NCBI RefSeq assembly: GCF_900129995.1
Contig: NZ_FQXO01000007.1
Span: 1 to 64,000 of the forward strand
Direction of reading: 5' to 3'
From: Caloranaerobacter azorensis DSM 13643
GTDB lineage: Bacteria > Bacillota > Clostridia > Tissierellales > Thermohalobacteraceae
Length of the DNA: 64,000 bases
The number at the start of each line of letters is the position of its first letter. Position 1 is the first letter of the stretch. A program made the translations under genes and the position numbers. A model generated the notes under the pieces. It was not told the origin of the DNA and made no database searches. It saw only the letters and a program-made list of their open reading frames with translations. Below are positions 36,330-45,485 of the stretch, one piece after another.

Positions 36330-38414
36330 CTACTCCTCTTTTGTTTCTTTTTTATATTTGCATTCTTTATTGGAACACACTATATAAGTACCCTTTTTAT
36401 TTTTTTTCTTTACTAATATCCCCCCGCATTCTGGGCATTTATCGCCAGTTGGAATATCCCAAGAGACAAACGAACAATCAGGATAATTACTGCACCCATA
36501 GAATTTTCTACCTTTTTTGGTATGTCTCTCTATTAATTCTCCACCACATTCTGGGCATTTTACACCTAACTCTTTTACAATAGGCTTTGTATTTTTACAC
36601 TCTGGGTATCCAGGACAAGCTAAAAATTTTCCGAATCTACCATGCTTTATTACCATAAACCTTCCACATTTTTCACATTTTATATCAGTAACTTCATTTT
36701 GAATTTCTATCTTATTTATTTCATTTTCTGCTTTTTCAAGACTAACTTTAAATTCTTGATAGAACTCGTTTATTACATCTCTCCAATTTAATACACCTTC
36801 TTCAATTTTATCTAACTTACTTTCCATATCTGCAGTAAATTCTTCATTAATAATATCTGTAAAATATTCTAAAAGTAACTCTGTTACTAAAATACCCAAA
36901 TCTGTTGGTTTAAAATATTTATTTTCTAAAACTACATAACCTCTACTTAAAATAGTGCTAATCGTAGGTGCATATGTGCTAGGTCTACCTATTCCTAACT
37001 CTTCCAATGTTTTAACTAAAGTGGATTCGGTATATCTTGCTGGCGGTTGCGTAAAATGCTGTTCAGGTTGTATATCTTTAATATTTACGCTCTCACCTTC
37101 ATTAAGATTTGGAATTTCTATTTCTTTTTCTTGTTTATCATCTTTAAATATCTTTAAATAACCATCAAATACAATTTTAGAACCAGAAGCTTTAAAAATA
37201 TATTTTCCGGCACTAATTTTAACTGATAAAGTTTCGTATAATGCAGGGCTCATCTGGCTTGCAATAAATCTTTCCCAAATAAGTTTATACAATTTATATT
37301 GATCGACACTTAATGAGCCTTTTATCTTTTCTGGCGTTCTATCTATCAAAGTAGGTCTAATCGCTTCATGTGCATCTTGAATATCATTTTTTCTTTTCGA
37401 TTTAAATTTTCTAATTCCTGTAGTATATTTTTCTCCATAAATTTCTACTATAAAATCTTTAGCTTTTTTTAGCGCCTCATCAGATATTCTAACTGAATCA
37501 GTCCTTATATAAGTGATAAGACCAACAGTCCCCTCTCCTTTAATATCAATACCTTCATACAATTGCTGCGCTATCATCATTGTTTTTTTAGTAGAAAAAC
37601 CTAAACGTTTAGATGCTTCCTGTTGTAAAGTACTTGTAGTAAAAGGAGGACTAGGATTACGTTTTCTGTTCCCTTTCTTAATTTCCTCAACAGTAAAAGT
37701 ACTCATTTTAACTTCTTTAACAATAGCTTCAACGTCATCTTTGCTTTTTAATTCTAACTTTCTTTCTTTCCCTTCAGCTTTAACACCATAAAAATTGGCT
37801 TTGAATACTTGATTATTTTTTTCAAGAAAAGCATCTAATGTCCAATATTCAGTAGGTTTAAAATTTTCAATCTCTTTTTCTCTATCGCAGATAAGTTTTG
37901 TTGCAACAGATTGTACCCTACCGGCACTTAAACCTCTTTTAACTTTTCTCCATAGAAGAGGACTAATTTTATATCCAACAAGTCTATCTAATATCCTTCT
38001 AGCTTGTTGAGCATCTACTAAATTCTGATTAATTTGTCTAGGTTTTTTAATCGCATTTTTTATAGCGTTTTTAGTAATTTCGTTAAACTCTATTCTAACT
38101 TTATCATCTTTTGAAAGCCCTAATATATGTGATAAATGCCATGAAATTGCTTCTCCTTCTCTGTCAGGGTCTGTTGCTAAATAAATTTTATCGGCTTTTT
38201 TCGCTTCCTTTTTTATCTCATTTATTACTGGACCCTTTCCTCTTATCGTTATATATTCAGGTTCAAAATTCTCCTCTATTTTAATACCCAATTTACTCTT
38301 GGGTAAATCTCTGACATGCCCTACAGATGCTTTCACCTTATAATTACTTCCTAAAAATTTGCCTATAGTTTTAGCCTTTGCAGGTGATTCTACTATAACA
38401 AGAAACTTTGCCAA
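36330..38414 (-). CDS. topA: DNA topoisomerase I TopA
   Basis: TopA relaxes negative supercoils. The 694-residue protein has the Toprim domain ([31 protein letters not shown]), the active-site Tyr in [14 protein letters not shown], and three C-terminal four-cysteine zinc ribbons beginning at [15 protein letters not shown] and CPECGGIL. The start is TTG at 38414, 6 bases after GGAGGTG; an in-frame TTG at 38429 sits inside that site. It follows dprA by 64 bases, which include a candidate promoter. Confidence 0.97.
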   Translation of the reverse strand: MAKFLVIVESPAKAKTIGKFLGSNYKVKASVGHVRDLPKSKLGIKIEENFEPEYITIRGKGPVINEIKKEAKKADKIYLATDPDREGEAISWHLSHILGLSKDDKVRIEFNEITKNAIKNAIKKPRQINQNLVDAQQARRILDRLVGYKISPLLWRKVKRGLSAGRVQSVATKLICDREKEIENFKPTEYWTLDAFLEKNNQVFKANFYGVKAEGKERKLELKSKDDVEAIVKEVKMSTFTVEEIKKGNRKRNPSPPFTTSTLQQEASKRLGFSTKKTMMIAQQLYEGIDIKGEGTVGLITYIRTDSVRISDEALKKAKDFIVEIYGEKYTTGIRKFKSKRKNDIQDAHEAIRPTLIDRTPEKIKGSLSVDQYKLYKLIWERFIASQMSPALYETLSVKISAGKYIFKASGSKIVFDGYLKIFKDDKQEKEIEIPNLNEGESVNIKDIQPEQHFTQPPARYTESTLVKTLEELGIGRPSTYAPTISTILSRGYVVLENKYFKPTDLGILVTELLLEYFTDIINEEFTADMESKLDKIEEGVLNWRDVINEFYQEFKVSLEKAENEINKIEIQNEVTDIKCEKCGRFMVIKHGRFGKFLACPGYPECKNTKPIVKELGVKCPECGGELIERHTKKGRKFYGCSNYPDCSFVSWDIPTGDKCPECGGILVKKKNKKGTYIVCSNKECKYKKETKEE

Positions 38415-38446
38415 GTCATACACCTCCAACTTTCATAATGTCTGTT

Positions 38447-38475
38447 ATTATATCAAAAACTATATGTTAAGTCTA
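38447..38475 (-). promoter_or_regulatory. Candidate sigma-A promoter of topA
   Basis: A perfect TATAAT is preceded at 17 bases by TAGACT, a 4-of-6 match to TTGACA. It lies in the 64-base gap between dprA and topA, and would serve topA-trmFO-hslV-hslU-codY. Confidence 0.5.
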
Positions 38476-38478
38476 CTT

Positions 38479-39573
38479 TTAAAAATCAGTTAATTGAAAA
38501 GTTTTTCCCGGCAATTGTCTTACAATCCCTTTTAATTCCAAAATTGTTAATATACTATTTACTTCTTTTATACCTAATCCAGTTTGAAAAGATATTTCGT
38601 CACAATGTTTAGGATATTCTTTTATACACTCAACTATCTTAATTTCATCTTTCCCCAAATTCAAATGAGAAACTTCCTTAATCCTTTTTGTTTTAATTCT
38701 ATTTTTCAATAGAGTAATTTCTTCAATAATATCATTAATATCCATAACAAGTTTTGCCCCATCTTTTATAAGCAGATTTGTACCTTTACTATAAACACTA
38801 TTAATATTACCCGGTATCGCAAAAACTTCCCTGCCCTGTTCTAATGCCATCTGTGCTGTAATTAACGAACCGCTTTTTTTGCTCGCCTCAACAACTAAAA
38901 CACCTAAAGAAAGTCCACTAATTATTCTATTTCTCATTGGAAAATTATACGGCAATGGTTGAACTCCTAGCGGGTATTCAGTAATAATTGCTCCATTGTT
39001 CTGTATTTTTTCAAATAACGCCTTATTAGTTTTAGGATATATTAAATCTATCCCATTTCCTAAAACAGCGATAGTTCTTCCTTCAGCTATAAGTGCACCT
39101 TCATGAGCTTTAGTATCTATCCCATAAGCTAAACCACTTACTATAGTAATTCCTAAACTAGCTAGTTCTTTTGCAAATTTTTCCGCAGCCCATTTGCCAT
39201 ATGCAGTAGCTTTTCTAGCACCAACTATAGCTATGGATACTTCATCTTTAGATTCTAAACTACCTTTAATATAAATTACTTTCGGTGGATTATAAATACT
39301 TTTTAAATGTTTAGGATAATCATCATCAAAAATTGTTATTATTTTTGCCCTACTTTTTTGAACTCTATTTATATAATCTTCATAATAATGTATATCTTTA
39401 TATTTAACTAAAACAGATTTAAAATACTCGCTTATAAAATTAATATTATTGATAACATCTGTTGACGCTTCCCATAACGAATAAAAGCTACCAAAATACT
39501 CTTCAAGTTTTTCGATTGTATTACTGTTTATATTAAGACTATTTAACCAAATTAAAATATCTCTACTATTCAT
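38479..39573 (-). CDS. dprA: DNA processing protein DprA
   Basis: DprA loads RecA onto incoming single-stranded DNA during natural transformation. The 364-residue protein has an N-terminal SAM-like region (about 1-75), the Rossmann core (about 95-290) with IVGARKATAYG, GLAYGIDTKAHEGAL and FPMRNRIISGLS, and a C-terminal winged helix (about 305-364). The ATG at 39573 has AGTAGG about 8 bases upstream and is preferred over the ATG at 39591. It follows comM; together they suggest competence capacity, though comM-dprA are also found in species not known to be transformable. Confidence 0.94.
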   Translation of the reverse strand: MNSRDILIWLNSLNINSNTIEKLEEYFGSFYSLWEASTDVINNINFISEYFKSVLVKYKDIHYYEDYINRVQKSRAKIITIFDDDYPKHLKSIYNPPKVIYIKGSLESKDEVSIAIVGARKATAYGKWAAEKFAKELASLGITIVSGLAYGIDTKAHEGALIAEGRTIAVLGNGIDLIYPKTNKALFEKIQNNGAIITEYPLGVQPLPYNFPMRNRIISGLSLGVLVVEASKKSGSLITAQMALEQGREVFAIPGNINSVYSKGTNLLIKDGAKLVMDINDIIEEITLLKNRIKTKRIKEVSHLNLGKDEIKIVECIKEYPKHCDEISFQTGLGIKEVNSILTILELKGIVRQLPGKTFQLTDF

Positions 39574-39604
39574 AGTATTACCTACTTTCATATTCTATTA
39601 TAGA

Positions 39605-41134
39605 TTAACGCCAAAATTTTCTATCTAAACTCCTATATTGAATGGCTTCAGCTAAATGTTGTATTTGTATTGATTCTTTTTTATCTAAATCAGCAATAGT
39701 CCTAGCTAATTTCAAAATTTTACTATAAGCTCTTGCACTTAATCCTAAATTATTAAATGCTTCTTCCATCAATTTAACACATTCTTTATCTAATTTACAG
39801 TATTTATTTATATCTTTTGATGTTAATTGTGCATTACAAAATATTTTTTCTTTATAATACCTATCAATCTGAATTTTTCTTGCTTCATTTACTCTTTTTC
39901 TAATACTTTCTGATGTTTCCGACATAGTATTACTTCCCAAATCTTTATAATCTATAGGTGTAACCTCTATATGTATGTCGATTCTATCCAATAATGGCCC
40001 ACTAATTTTACCCAAATATCTATTTATTTCTCTTTCACTACAAGTACATTCATGTGTCGGATCACCATAATAACCACACGGACAAGGGTTCATACTTGCC
40101 ACAAACATGAATTTAGCGGGATATGTAAATGAAGCATTAACTCTCGAAATTGTTACGTATCCATCTTCCATCGGTTGTCGAAGAACTTCTAAAACATTTT
40201 TTTGAAATTCAGGTAATTCATCTAAAAAAAGTACACCATGATGCGCTAATGATACTTCTCCAGGTTTTGGTATTCTACCTCCACCAACTAAAGATGCACC
40301 AGAGATTGTATGATGAGGTGCTCTAAAAGGCCGTTTTGTAATTAAAAAATTATCTTTTAACAAACCTGCTACACTATATATTTTAGTAATCTCCAATGAT
40401 TCATCAAATGTTAATTCAGGCAGTATAGAAGGTAATCTCCTAGCAATCATTGTCTTTCCAGAGCCCGGTGGCCCTATAAGTAATATATTATGCCCTCCAG
40501 CTGCAGCAACTTCCATTGCTCTTTTTAATGATTCTTGTCCTTTAATATCACTAAAATCAGCATATAATTCATCATCGTTTTTAAATAAACTTGATAAATC
40601 AGTTTTCCAAGGTTCTATATCTATCTCATCATTTAAATACATTACAAGCTCATACAAGTTTCTTACTGGTATTACATCTATGTTTTCTACCACACTACAT
40701 TCATCTTTATTTTCGTAAGGTACTATAATTTTTTCAATACCTTTATCTTTAAGCGATATAACTAATGGAAGAGCACCTGCTATTTTATTTATATTACCAT
40801 CTAAAGATAATTCTCCTATAAAAGATACTTTACTTAAATCTCTATCTCTTATAATCCCTGTCGCTAATAATATCCCAACAGCAATCGATAAATCAAGCTG
40901 TGAACCTTCTTTTTTCAAACTTGCAGGTGCAAGATTTATAGTAATCCTGCTTAAAGGAAATTCAAACCCAGAATTTTTTATAGCAGTTCTTACTCTCTCT
41001 TTCGCCTCTCTTATGGAAGTATCTGGAAGTCCAACTATACTAAAAGTTGGCATTCCTCTAGAAACATCAGTTTCTACTTCAACAATATAGCCATTTAACC
41101 CATGTAATACACAAGTTTTTACCTTTGATAACAT
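39605..41134 (-). CDS. comM: ComM/YifB-family AAA+ helicase (magnesium chelatase-like)
   Basis: ComM is a hexameric helicase that extends recombination branches during transformation. The 509-residue protein has an N-terminal Lon-protease-like S5 domain (about 1-180), the AAA+ core with Walker A GPPGSGKTMIARRLPSILP and Walker B LFLDELPEF, a zinc-like cysteine loop (NPCPCGYYGD ... CTC), and a C-terminal helical domain. The ATG at 41134 follows GGGGAG; the longer frame adds 17 poorly conserved residues. It is not present at this place in B. subtilis. Confidence 0.93.
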   Translation of the reverse strand: MLSKVKTCVLHGLNGYIVEVETDVSRGMPTFSIVGLPDTSIREAKERVRTAIKNSGFEFPLSRITINLAPASLKKEGSQLDLSIAVGILLATGIIRDRDLSKVSFIGELSLDGNINKIAGALPLVISLKDKGIEKIIVPYENKDECSVVENIDVIPVRNLYELVMYLNDEIDIEPWKTDLSSLFKNDDELYADFSDIKGQESLKRAMEVAAAGGHNILLIGPPGSGKTMIARRLPSILPELTFDESLEITKIYSVAGLLKDNFLITKRPFRAPHHTISGASLVGGGRIPKPGEVSLAHHGVLFLDELPEFQKNVLEVLRQPMEDGYVTISRVNASFTYPAKFMFVASMNPCPCGYYGDPTHECTCSEREINRYLGKISGPLLDRIDIHIEVTPIDYKDLGSNTMSETSESIRKRVNEARKIQIDRYYKEKIFCNAQLTSKDINKYCKLDKECVKLMEEAFNNLGLSARAYSKILKLARTIADLDKKESIQIQHLAEAIQYRSLDRKFWR

Positions 41135-41276
41135 TACTCCCAATCTCCCCTTTGTTTTTACGTTTATGTCTTCTATATACTTCAATAAATGAATTGAATT
41201 TCCTTCTTTTTTCTTTTATGTCTTTTGATAGGTGTGTTTTTTAGAGGGTTTAAGTTTATCATTTATGATAAGGTTA

Positions 41277-41305
41277 ATTATGATAATTATAGTAAACAAT
41301 ATCAA
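41277..41305 (-). promoter_or_regulatory. Candidate sigma-A promoter of comM-dprA
   Basis: TTGATA and CATAAT are separated by 17 bases in the 202-base gap upstream of comM, just past the yraN terminator. The leader would be about 135 bases long. The A/T richness lowers confidence. Confidence 0.45.
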
Positions 41306-41308
41306 GAT

Positions 41309-41338
41309 CAAAAAAAATGCACAACAGATTGTGCATTT
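41309..41338 (-). terminator. Rho-independent terminator after yraN
   Basis: A 10-bp stem (core TGCACAA/TTGTGCA) with a 4-base loop overlaps the yraN stop codon and is followed by eight T residues in minus-strand sense. On the plus strand a shorter T-run is present, so it might act weakly in both directions, but no plus-strand gene approaches it. Confidence 0.82.
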
Positions 41339-41690
41339 ATATCCAAAAAGCATTTTGTATATGATTTATCTTGATATCTTTTCCCAAAAATATTTCTATA
41401 ATATCAAATCTATATTGTTTATTCACTATTTTCTTAAGTTTTATATATGAATAAGCAGTTTTTATTATTTTTTGCTGTTTATCTACTGTAACTGCTTCAT
41501 ATGGATAACCATAATTGGAATTTCTTCTAGTTTTAACTTCTATAAATACTATAATGTCATCAATAACAGCAATTATGTCAATTTCTCCTAATTTACATTT
41601 AAAATTTCTTTCTATTATTTTATAATTATTTTTAATTAAATAATTAACAGCTAATTTTTCTCCTATAATTCCAGTAATTTTACTTTTCAA
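41337..41690 (-). CDS. yraN: YraN family (UPF0102) nuclease-like protein
   Basis: The 117-residue protein belongs to the YraN/UPF0102 family with a PD-(D/E)xK nuclease-like fold: Glu in GEKLAVNYL, Asp in CKLGEIDIIA, and EVKTR at the end of the next strand. Its cellular role is not established. I chose the TTG at 41690 because GGTGAG lies 4 bases upstream; a GTG at 41699 lies inside that site. It overlaps the previous gene by 11 bases. Confidence 0.85.
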   Translation of the reverse strand: MKSKITGIIGEKLAVNYLIKNNYKIIERNFKCKLGEIDIIAVIDDIIVFIEVKTRRNSNYGYPYEAVTVDKQQKIIKTAYSYIKLKKIVNKQYRFDIIEIFLGKDIKINHIQNAFWI

Positions 41691-41961
41691 AATTCTCACC
41701 TTTTTTCTTATCTAATTCATATACAAAAGCCAATATCTCTGCTACAGCCATATATAATCTTTCTGGTATAACTTGTCCTATCTCTAAATCGATTAAATCT
41801 TCAACTAAATCCTTATTTTCAACTGTCTTAATGTTATTTTTTTCTGCTTCTTGGATAATTTTTTCAGCAATTTCTCCTTTGCCTTTAGCAATAACTTTAG
41901 GTGCAATATTCTCTTTATCATATTTAAGTGCAACAGCAATCTTATTATATCTATTTTTCAA
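41680..41961 (-). CDS. FlhB C-terminal-domain-like protein (YlqH type, no NPTH)
   Basis: The 93-residue protein aligns by eye over nearly its whole length with the C-terminal domain of FlhB encoded at 12777: both read YxxAVALKYD, VIAKGK, ENK and EIGQVIPE/ILAxVYxL in the same order. The NPTH autocleavage motif of FlhB is replaced by NRYNK, and no membrane helix is present. It is likely cytoplasmic. It occupies the place of ylqH in B. subtilis, directly after a FliK-like gene. The TTG at 41961 has AAGGGTG 7 bases upstream; a GTG at 41970 is possible. Confidence 0.85.
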   Translation of the reverse strand: MKNRYNKIAVALKYDKENIAPKVIAKGKGEIAEKIIQEAEKNNIKTVENKDLVEDLIDLEIGQVIPERLYMAVAEILAFVYELDKKKGENFEK

Positions 41962-41966
41962 ATATA

Positions 41967-43343
41967 TCACACCCTTATGTCTAATAAATAATTCTTAACA
42001 TCTTTATCAGATAAAACATCAAGAGGATCAATATTTTCTCCATTTATATAATTTATAATTACTTTATTATAACCATGCTCAATTAAAGCATTTTTTAACT
42101 TATATTCACTTTTCTCGAAATTTTTTATATAACTACTTTTATTCATATAGAAATTAATCGTAATACTATCTCTAATTATATTGGCTAATATCTTTATTTT
42201 ATCAAACCTATTAGTTTCTAAAGAAATCATTATATTCAAATTTTCTGTTTTGCCTTTAAATCTTCTTTTATCTAAAACATAAAACTTCTTTATCAATTCA
42301 CTTTTATCGGCAAAATAAAATGGATAATATACAAAAGTAGCATTTTCATTAAGTTTACTTAAGAAAGTGATTTTATCTTTCAAAGTTTGGAACTTATCAA
42401 AAACTTCATCTGATGCTTTATCTTTTTTATGCAATATTAATTCTAGTTCTTTAAATAATTGCTTCAAATCTTTATAATAAGTTTTTAATGATTCTTTATC
42501 TTTTCCGTCAAACCTAATAATCAAGTTTTTTAAATTAACTTTAAAATTTTTAAATTCTCTATCTTCAATAATATTTTTTTCATATAAATCAATCAAAAAC
42601 TCTTCTAAATCTTCTTGAATAAAACTTTTATCACTAATCAATTCATCTAAAAACTTTAAATTGTTCACACTAATTTGAATTTCCGATTTTAAAAGAAAAA
42701 CTACTTTTTTAATAATATCTGGTGTAATATCTCTACCCCTTAAAATATTCATCAGTTCATTTCGAATTTTATCAGTTATTATATTATTTTTAGAAACATT
42801 ATTATCATCTGATACTTTTTTAGTTTCAGTAGTTTCTTTTAAAAATTTAAGTATATCATCCGACATCATATCTTTATTATTGCCCAGATATTTTATCTCT
42901 TCATTTTCTTTAGTATTTATCAAATTTCTTACTTTATTTAATATCTTCATAACTTTTTCTATTGTCTCTTTATTTAATGGCATTTTAAACTTGATTAAAC
43001 TTTTAATTATTTCTATATTTTCCTGATCTGCGTTTAAATTATTTCTCTCTAGCAGCATTTTAATAAATGTTTCTTTATTTTTTATATAAGAACATTCTTT
43101 TTCCAAAGGTGTCAACACTATATTCCCATCTGTAAAGTCTTTAATAAGAAAATTTAGAATTTTATTTTTATACTCCTCTAAGGAAATCAAAGTACTCGCC
43201 TTAATAATATCTCCATTACCTAAATCTATAGATACAATATCCCCAGATACATCTATTATTCTACCTTTAATAATACCACCTTTATATAATCTACTATTAA
43301 ATTTAGTATTTATAAAAATCTGCATTTCTTTATCTATTCTCAT
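41967..43343 (-). CDS. FliK-like protein of unknown function (YlqG position)
   Basis: The 458-residue protein has an N-terminal small beta domain (about 18-85) containing KGRIIDVSGDIVSIDLGNGD, a long helical and charged middle (about 95-320), and a C-terminal domain (about 360-450) with the FliK-type pattern: LNIMISLETN, ITINFYMNKSS and LKNALIEHGYNKVIINYING. These parts match the general design of clostridial FliK proteins and the FliK of this window, but identity is low. It sits at the ylqG place between rnhB and the FlhB-like gene. The ATG at 43343 follows GGTGA at 5 bases and overlaps rnhB. Confidence 0.7.
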   Translation of the reverse strand: MRIDKEMQIFINTKFNSRLYKGGIIKGRIIDVSGDIVSIDLGNGDIIKASTLISLEEYKNKILNFLIKDFTDGNIVLTPLEKECSYIKNKETFIKMLLERNNLNADQENIEIIKSLIKFKMPLNKETIEKVMKILNKVRNLINTKENEEIKYLGNNKDMMSDDILKFLKETTETKKVSDDNNVSKNNIITDKIRNELMNILRGRDITPDIIKKVVFLLKSEIQISVNNLKFLDELISDKSFIQEDLEEFLIDLYEKNIIEDREFKNFKVNLKNLIIRFDGKDKESLKTYYKDLKQLFKELELILHKKDKASDEVFDKFQTLKDKITFLSKLNENATFVYYPFYFADKSELIKKFYVLDKRRFKGKTENLNIMISLETNRFDKIKILANIIRDSITINFYMNKSSYIKNFEKSEYKLKNALIEHGYNKVIINYINGENIDPLDVLSDKDVKNYLLDIRV

Positions 43344-43983
43344 AAATATCACCAAATAAATTAAGTTGTTTTTCTTTTCCCAAAATATTTTTAAGAAAAC
43401 TTAATCTATGTATTGGCGAAGGCCCTAATTCTTTTATTGCTTCTCTATGTTTTTTAGTCGCATATCCTTTATGTTGTTCTAATCCATAACCCCTATATTT
43501 TTTAGCCCACTCTATACATTTCCTATCTCTATAAACTTTTGCAACTATTGAAGCAGCTGCTATCCCATGACATCTCGAATCCCCTTTTACTATACTCATT
43601 TGAGGTATGTCAACATCTATTTTTTCTGCATCTATTAAAATAAAATCTGGCCTTATAATATTATTATTTTTATCTCTTAACGACATTACCGCTTTTTTCA
43701 TTGCAAGTTGAGCACTTTTTTTTATATTTATTTTATCAATTGTTTTAGAATCTACTTCTCCAATTCCAAATGCTATTGCTTTGTCAAGTATAATATCATA
43801 TAGTTTTTCCCTCTTTTTAGCAGAAAGCTTTTTAGAATCATTTACACCTTCGATAATTAAATCTTTAGGCATAATTATTGCGCAAGCTACTACGTCTCCA
43901 GCGAGACAACCTCTGCCAACTTCATCAACACAAGCAATATATTCATAACCTTTTTCCCATAATTCTCTTTCAAAAGTCAACAT
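43330..43983 (-). CDS. rnhB: Ribonuclease HII
   Basis: RNase HII removes ribonucleotides embedded in DNA. The 217-residue protein has the catalytic carboxylates in VDEVGRGCLAGD, the conserved DSKKLSAKKRE and SIVKGDSRCHGIAAASIVAK motifs, and the C-terminal RHRLSFL-like segment (IHRLSFLKNIL). The ATG at 43983 has GGAGGGG upstream. It overlaps the next gene by 14 bases and follows rbgA by 99 bases. Confidence 0.95.
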   Translation of the reverse strand: MLTFERELWEKGYEYIACVDEVGRGCLAGDVVACAIIMPKDLIIEGVNDSKKLSAKKREKLYDIILDKAIAFGIGEVDSKTIDKINIKKSAQLAMKKAVMSLRDKNNNIIRPDFILIDAEKIDVDIPQMSIVKGDSRCHGIAAASIVAKVYRDRKCIEWAKKYRGYGLEQHKGYATKKHREAIKELGPSPIHRLSFLKNILGKEKQLNLFGDIYENR

Positions 43984-44052
43984 ATTACCCCTCCACAATA
44001 TTTGAATTCTATTTTGTTTCTTTTAAATCCTTCATTATGCCTTTACAAAAAT

Positions 44053-44083
44053 CTTAAAAAATAAACCTTCCTTTCTGGAAGGC
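44053..44083 (-). terminator. Terminator after rbgA
   Basis: CCTTCC (44066-44071) and GGAAGG (44077-44082) form a short stem with a 5-base loop directly after the rbgA stop, followed in minus sense by TTTATTTTTT. Confidence 0.7.
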
Positions 44084-44931
44084 TATTTTTCTGGATGTTC
44101 TAATGTTATTTTACCAATAGTCCCTTTTCTGAACTCATCTAAAATCAAATGGGCCACTCTTGAGTAATCTATATCTCTGCCCTTTAAAATGCAACCTCTT
44201 TTCAAGGCTATTTCTTCCATTACCTGTAATGGCGTTTTGTCTTCTAATTCAACTTTATATCTATCCTTAAGTTTGTCTGGTGCTACATCAATAAGTCTCT
44301 CTATTAATTTCAATGCTAGAGTTTCAATATCCATAATCTCATCTTTTATTGCTCCAGTAAAAGCCAAATTAAGTCCTACATTTTGGTCCTCAAACTTTGG
44401 CCATAATATACCAGGAGTATCTAATAGCTCTAAATTGCCTCTCAATTTTATCCACTGTTTACCCCTAGTTACACCCGGACGATTACCTGTTTTGGCGCTT
44501 TTTCTACCAGATAATGAATTTATCAAAGTAGATTTTCCAACATTGGGTATGCCTACAATCATAGCCCTCACAGGTTTTTGTTTTATACCTTTAGCCTTTA
44601 ATTTTTGCAATTTTTCTTTTAATATTTTATTTGCTTCTTCAATAATTCTTTCAGTCCCAACATTTTTTGCTGCATTTATTAAAATAGCCGTTATATTCCT
44701 TTCTCTATAATAATTAATCCATTTCTCATTTATTACATCGTCTGCTAAATCACATTTATTTAATATTACAACTCTAGGTTTATTCCCAATAATCTTTTCA
44801 ATATCAGGATTTTTACTGCTAACAGGTATTCTAGCATCTAACAATTCAAAAACTATATCAACAAGCTTTAAGTTTGTTTTTAACAATTCTCTTGTTTTTT
44901 TCATATGACCCGGATACCAGTTTATATTCAT
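44083..44931 (-). CDS. rbgA: Ribosome biogenesis GTPase RbgA (YlqF)
   Basis: RbgA is needed for late assembly of the 50S subunit. The 282-residue protein has circularly permuted GTPase motifs, with G4 NKCDLAD before G1 GIPNVGKSTLINSLSG and G3 DTPG, and the C-terminal ANTAR-like helical domain (about 200-282). The N-terminal MNINWYPGHMKKTRELL is the family signature. It lies after rplS, as in B. subtilis. Confidence 0.96.
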   Translation of the reverse strand: MNINWYPGHMKKTRELLKTNLKLVDIVFELLDARIPVSSKNPDIEKIIGNKPRVVILNKCDLADDVINEKWINYYRERNITAILINAAKNVGTERIIEEANKILKEKLQKLKAKGIKQKPVRAMIVGIPNVGKSTLINSLSGRKSAKTGNRPGVTRGKQWIKLRGNLELLDTPGILWPKFEDQNVGLNLAFTGAIKDEIMDIETLALKLIERLIDVAPDKLKDRYKVELEDKTPLQVMEEIALKRGCILKGRDIDYSRVAHLILDEFRKGTIGKITLEHPEK

Positions 44932-45008
44932 ATATCATCACCCTCTTCAAAATTACTTGTTAACTATTATCACTCAATTTTTAATTAGTATTCGTAATCC
45001 ACTAAAAT

Positions 45009-45034
45009 AAATATAGGGACTGAAAATCAGTCCC
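45009..45034 (-). terminator. Terminator after rplS
   Basis: GGGACTGA and TCAGTCCC form a perfect 8-bp stem with a 3-base loop 3 bases past the rplS stop, followed by TATATTTATTTTAG in minus sense. The T-tract is interrupted, so termination may be partial. Confidence 0.65.
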
Positions 45035-45037
45035 AAA

Positions 45038-45385
45038 TTAATAATCTCTTTTTTCTTTAACCTTTGCAGCTTTACCAGTTTTACCTATTAAATAATTTAA
45101 TTTAGCTCTTCTTACTTTACCTCTTCTAGTTACAACAATCTTCTCAATTCTTGGAGAATGAACAGGGAATGTTCTCTGTACACCCACACCATAAGATATT
45201 CTTCTTACAGTGAAAGTCTCTCTTGAACCTCCACCTTGTCTTTTAAGTACAATACCTTCAAACACCTGAATTCTTTCTCTATTTCCTTCTTTTACTTTAT
45301 AGTGTACTTGAACTGTGTCCCCAACATTAAATTGAGGGATATCATCTCTGATTTGCTCCTGCTCTATTAACTTAATTACGTCCAT
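45038..45385 (-). CDS. rplS: Ribosomal protein L19
   Basis: L19 sits at the 30S-50S interface. The 115-residue protein shows [40 protein letters not shown] and the basic tail [13 protein letters not shown]; the length is typical. GGGAGGGG precedes the ATG. It has its own promoter and leader RNA after trmD. Confidence 0.98.
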   Translation of the reverse strand: MDVIKLIEQEQIRDDIPQFNVGDTVQVHYKVKEGNRERIQVFEGIVLKRQGGGSRETFTVRRISYGVGVQRTFPVHSPRIEKIVVTRRGKVRRAKLNYLIGKTGKAAKVKEKRDY

Positions 45386-45388
45386 GTT

Positions 45389-45450
45389 TTCCCCTCCCTT
45401 CTTCCTAGACGTTCATGCTATTTTAAGCAGAGGACCGCCCGTTTTGCCAC
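45389..45450 (-). ncRNA. Ribosomal protein L19 leader RNA
   Basis: The stretch between the promoter and rplS contains GGGCGGTCCTCTGC, GCATGAACGTC and TAGGAAGAAGGGAGG in minus sense. This set matches, from memory, the conserved L19 leader of Firmicutes thought to mediate autoregulation of rplS. It is the most GC-rich non-coding segment in the window, consistent with a conserved structured RNA. Confidence 0.7.
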
Positions 45451-45455
45451 AAGTA

Positions 45456-45484
45456 ATTATAGCATAAATATATACAAAATACAA
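45456..45484 (-). promoter_or_regulatory. Sigma-A promoter of rplS
   Basis: TTGTAT and a perfect TATAAT are separated by 17 bases, immediately after the trmD stop. The transcript would start at the 5' end of the L19 leader. Confidence 0.75.
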
Positions 45485-45485
45485 C

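Noticed and set aside
38180-38215. Sigma-28-like TAAA...GCCGATAA inside topA
   Set aside because: The spacing is one base off and it lies deep in a gene unrelated to motility; it shows that such matches arise by chance in this AT-rich sequence.
44941-45000. TTGAGT-16-TAATTT as a promoter of rbgA
   Set aside because: Both hexamers are weak and the spacing is short; it is no better than chance in AT-rich DNA.
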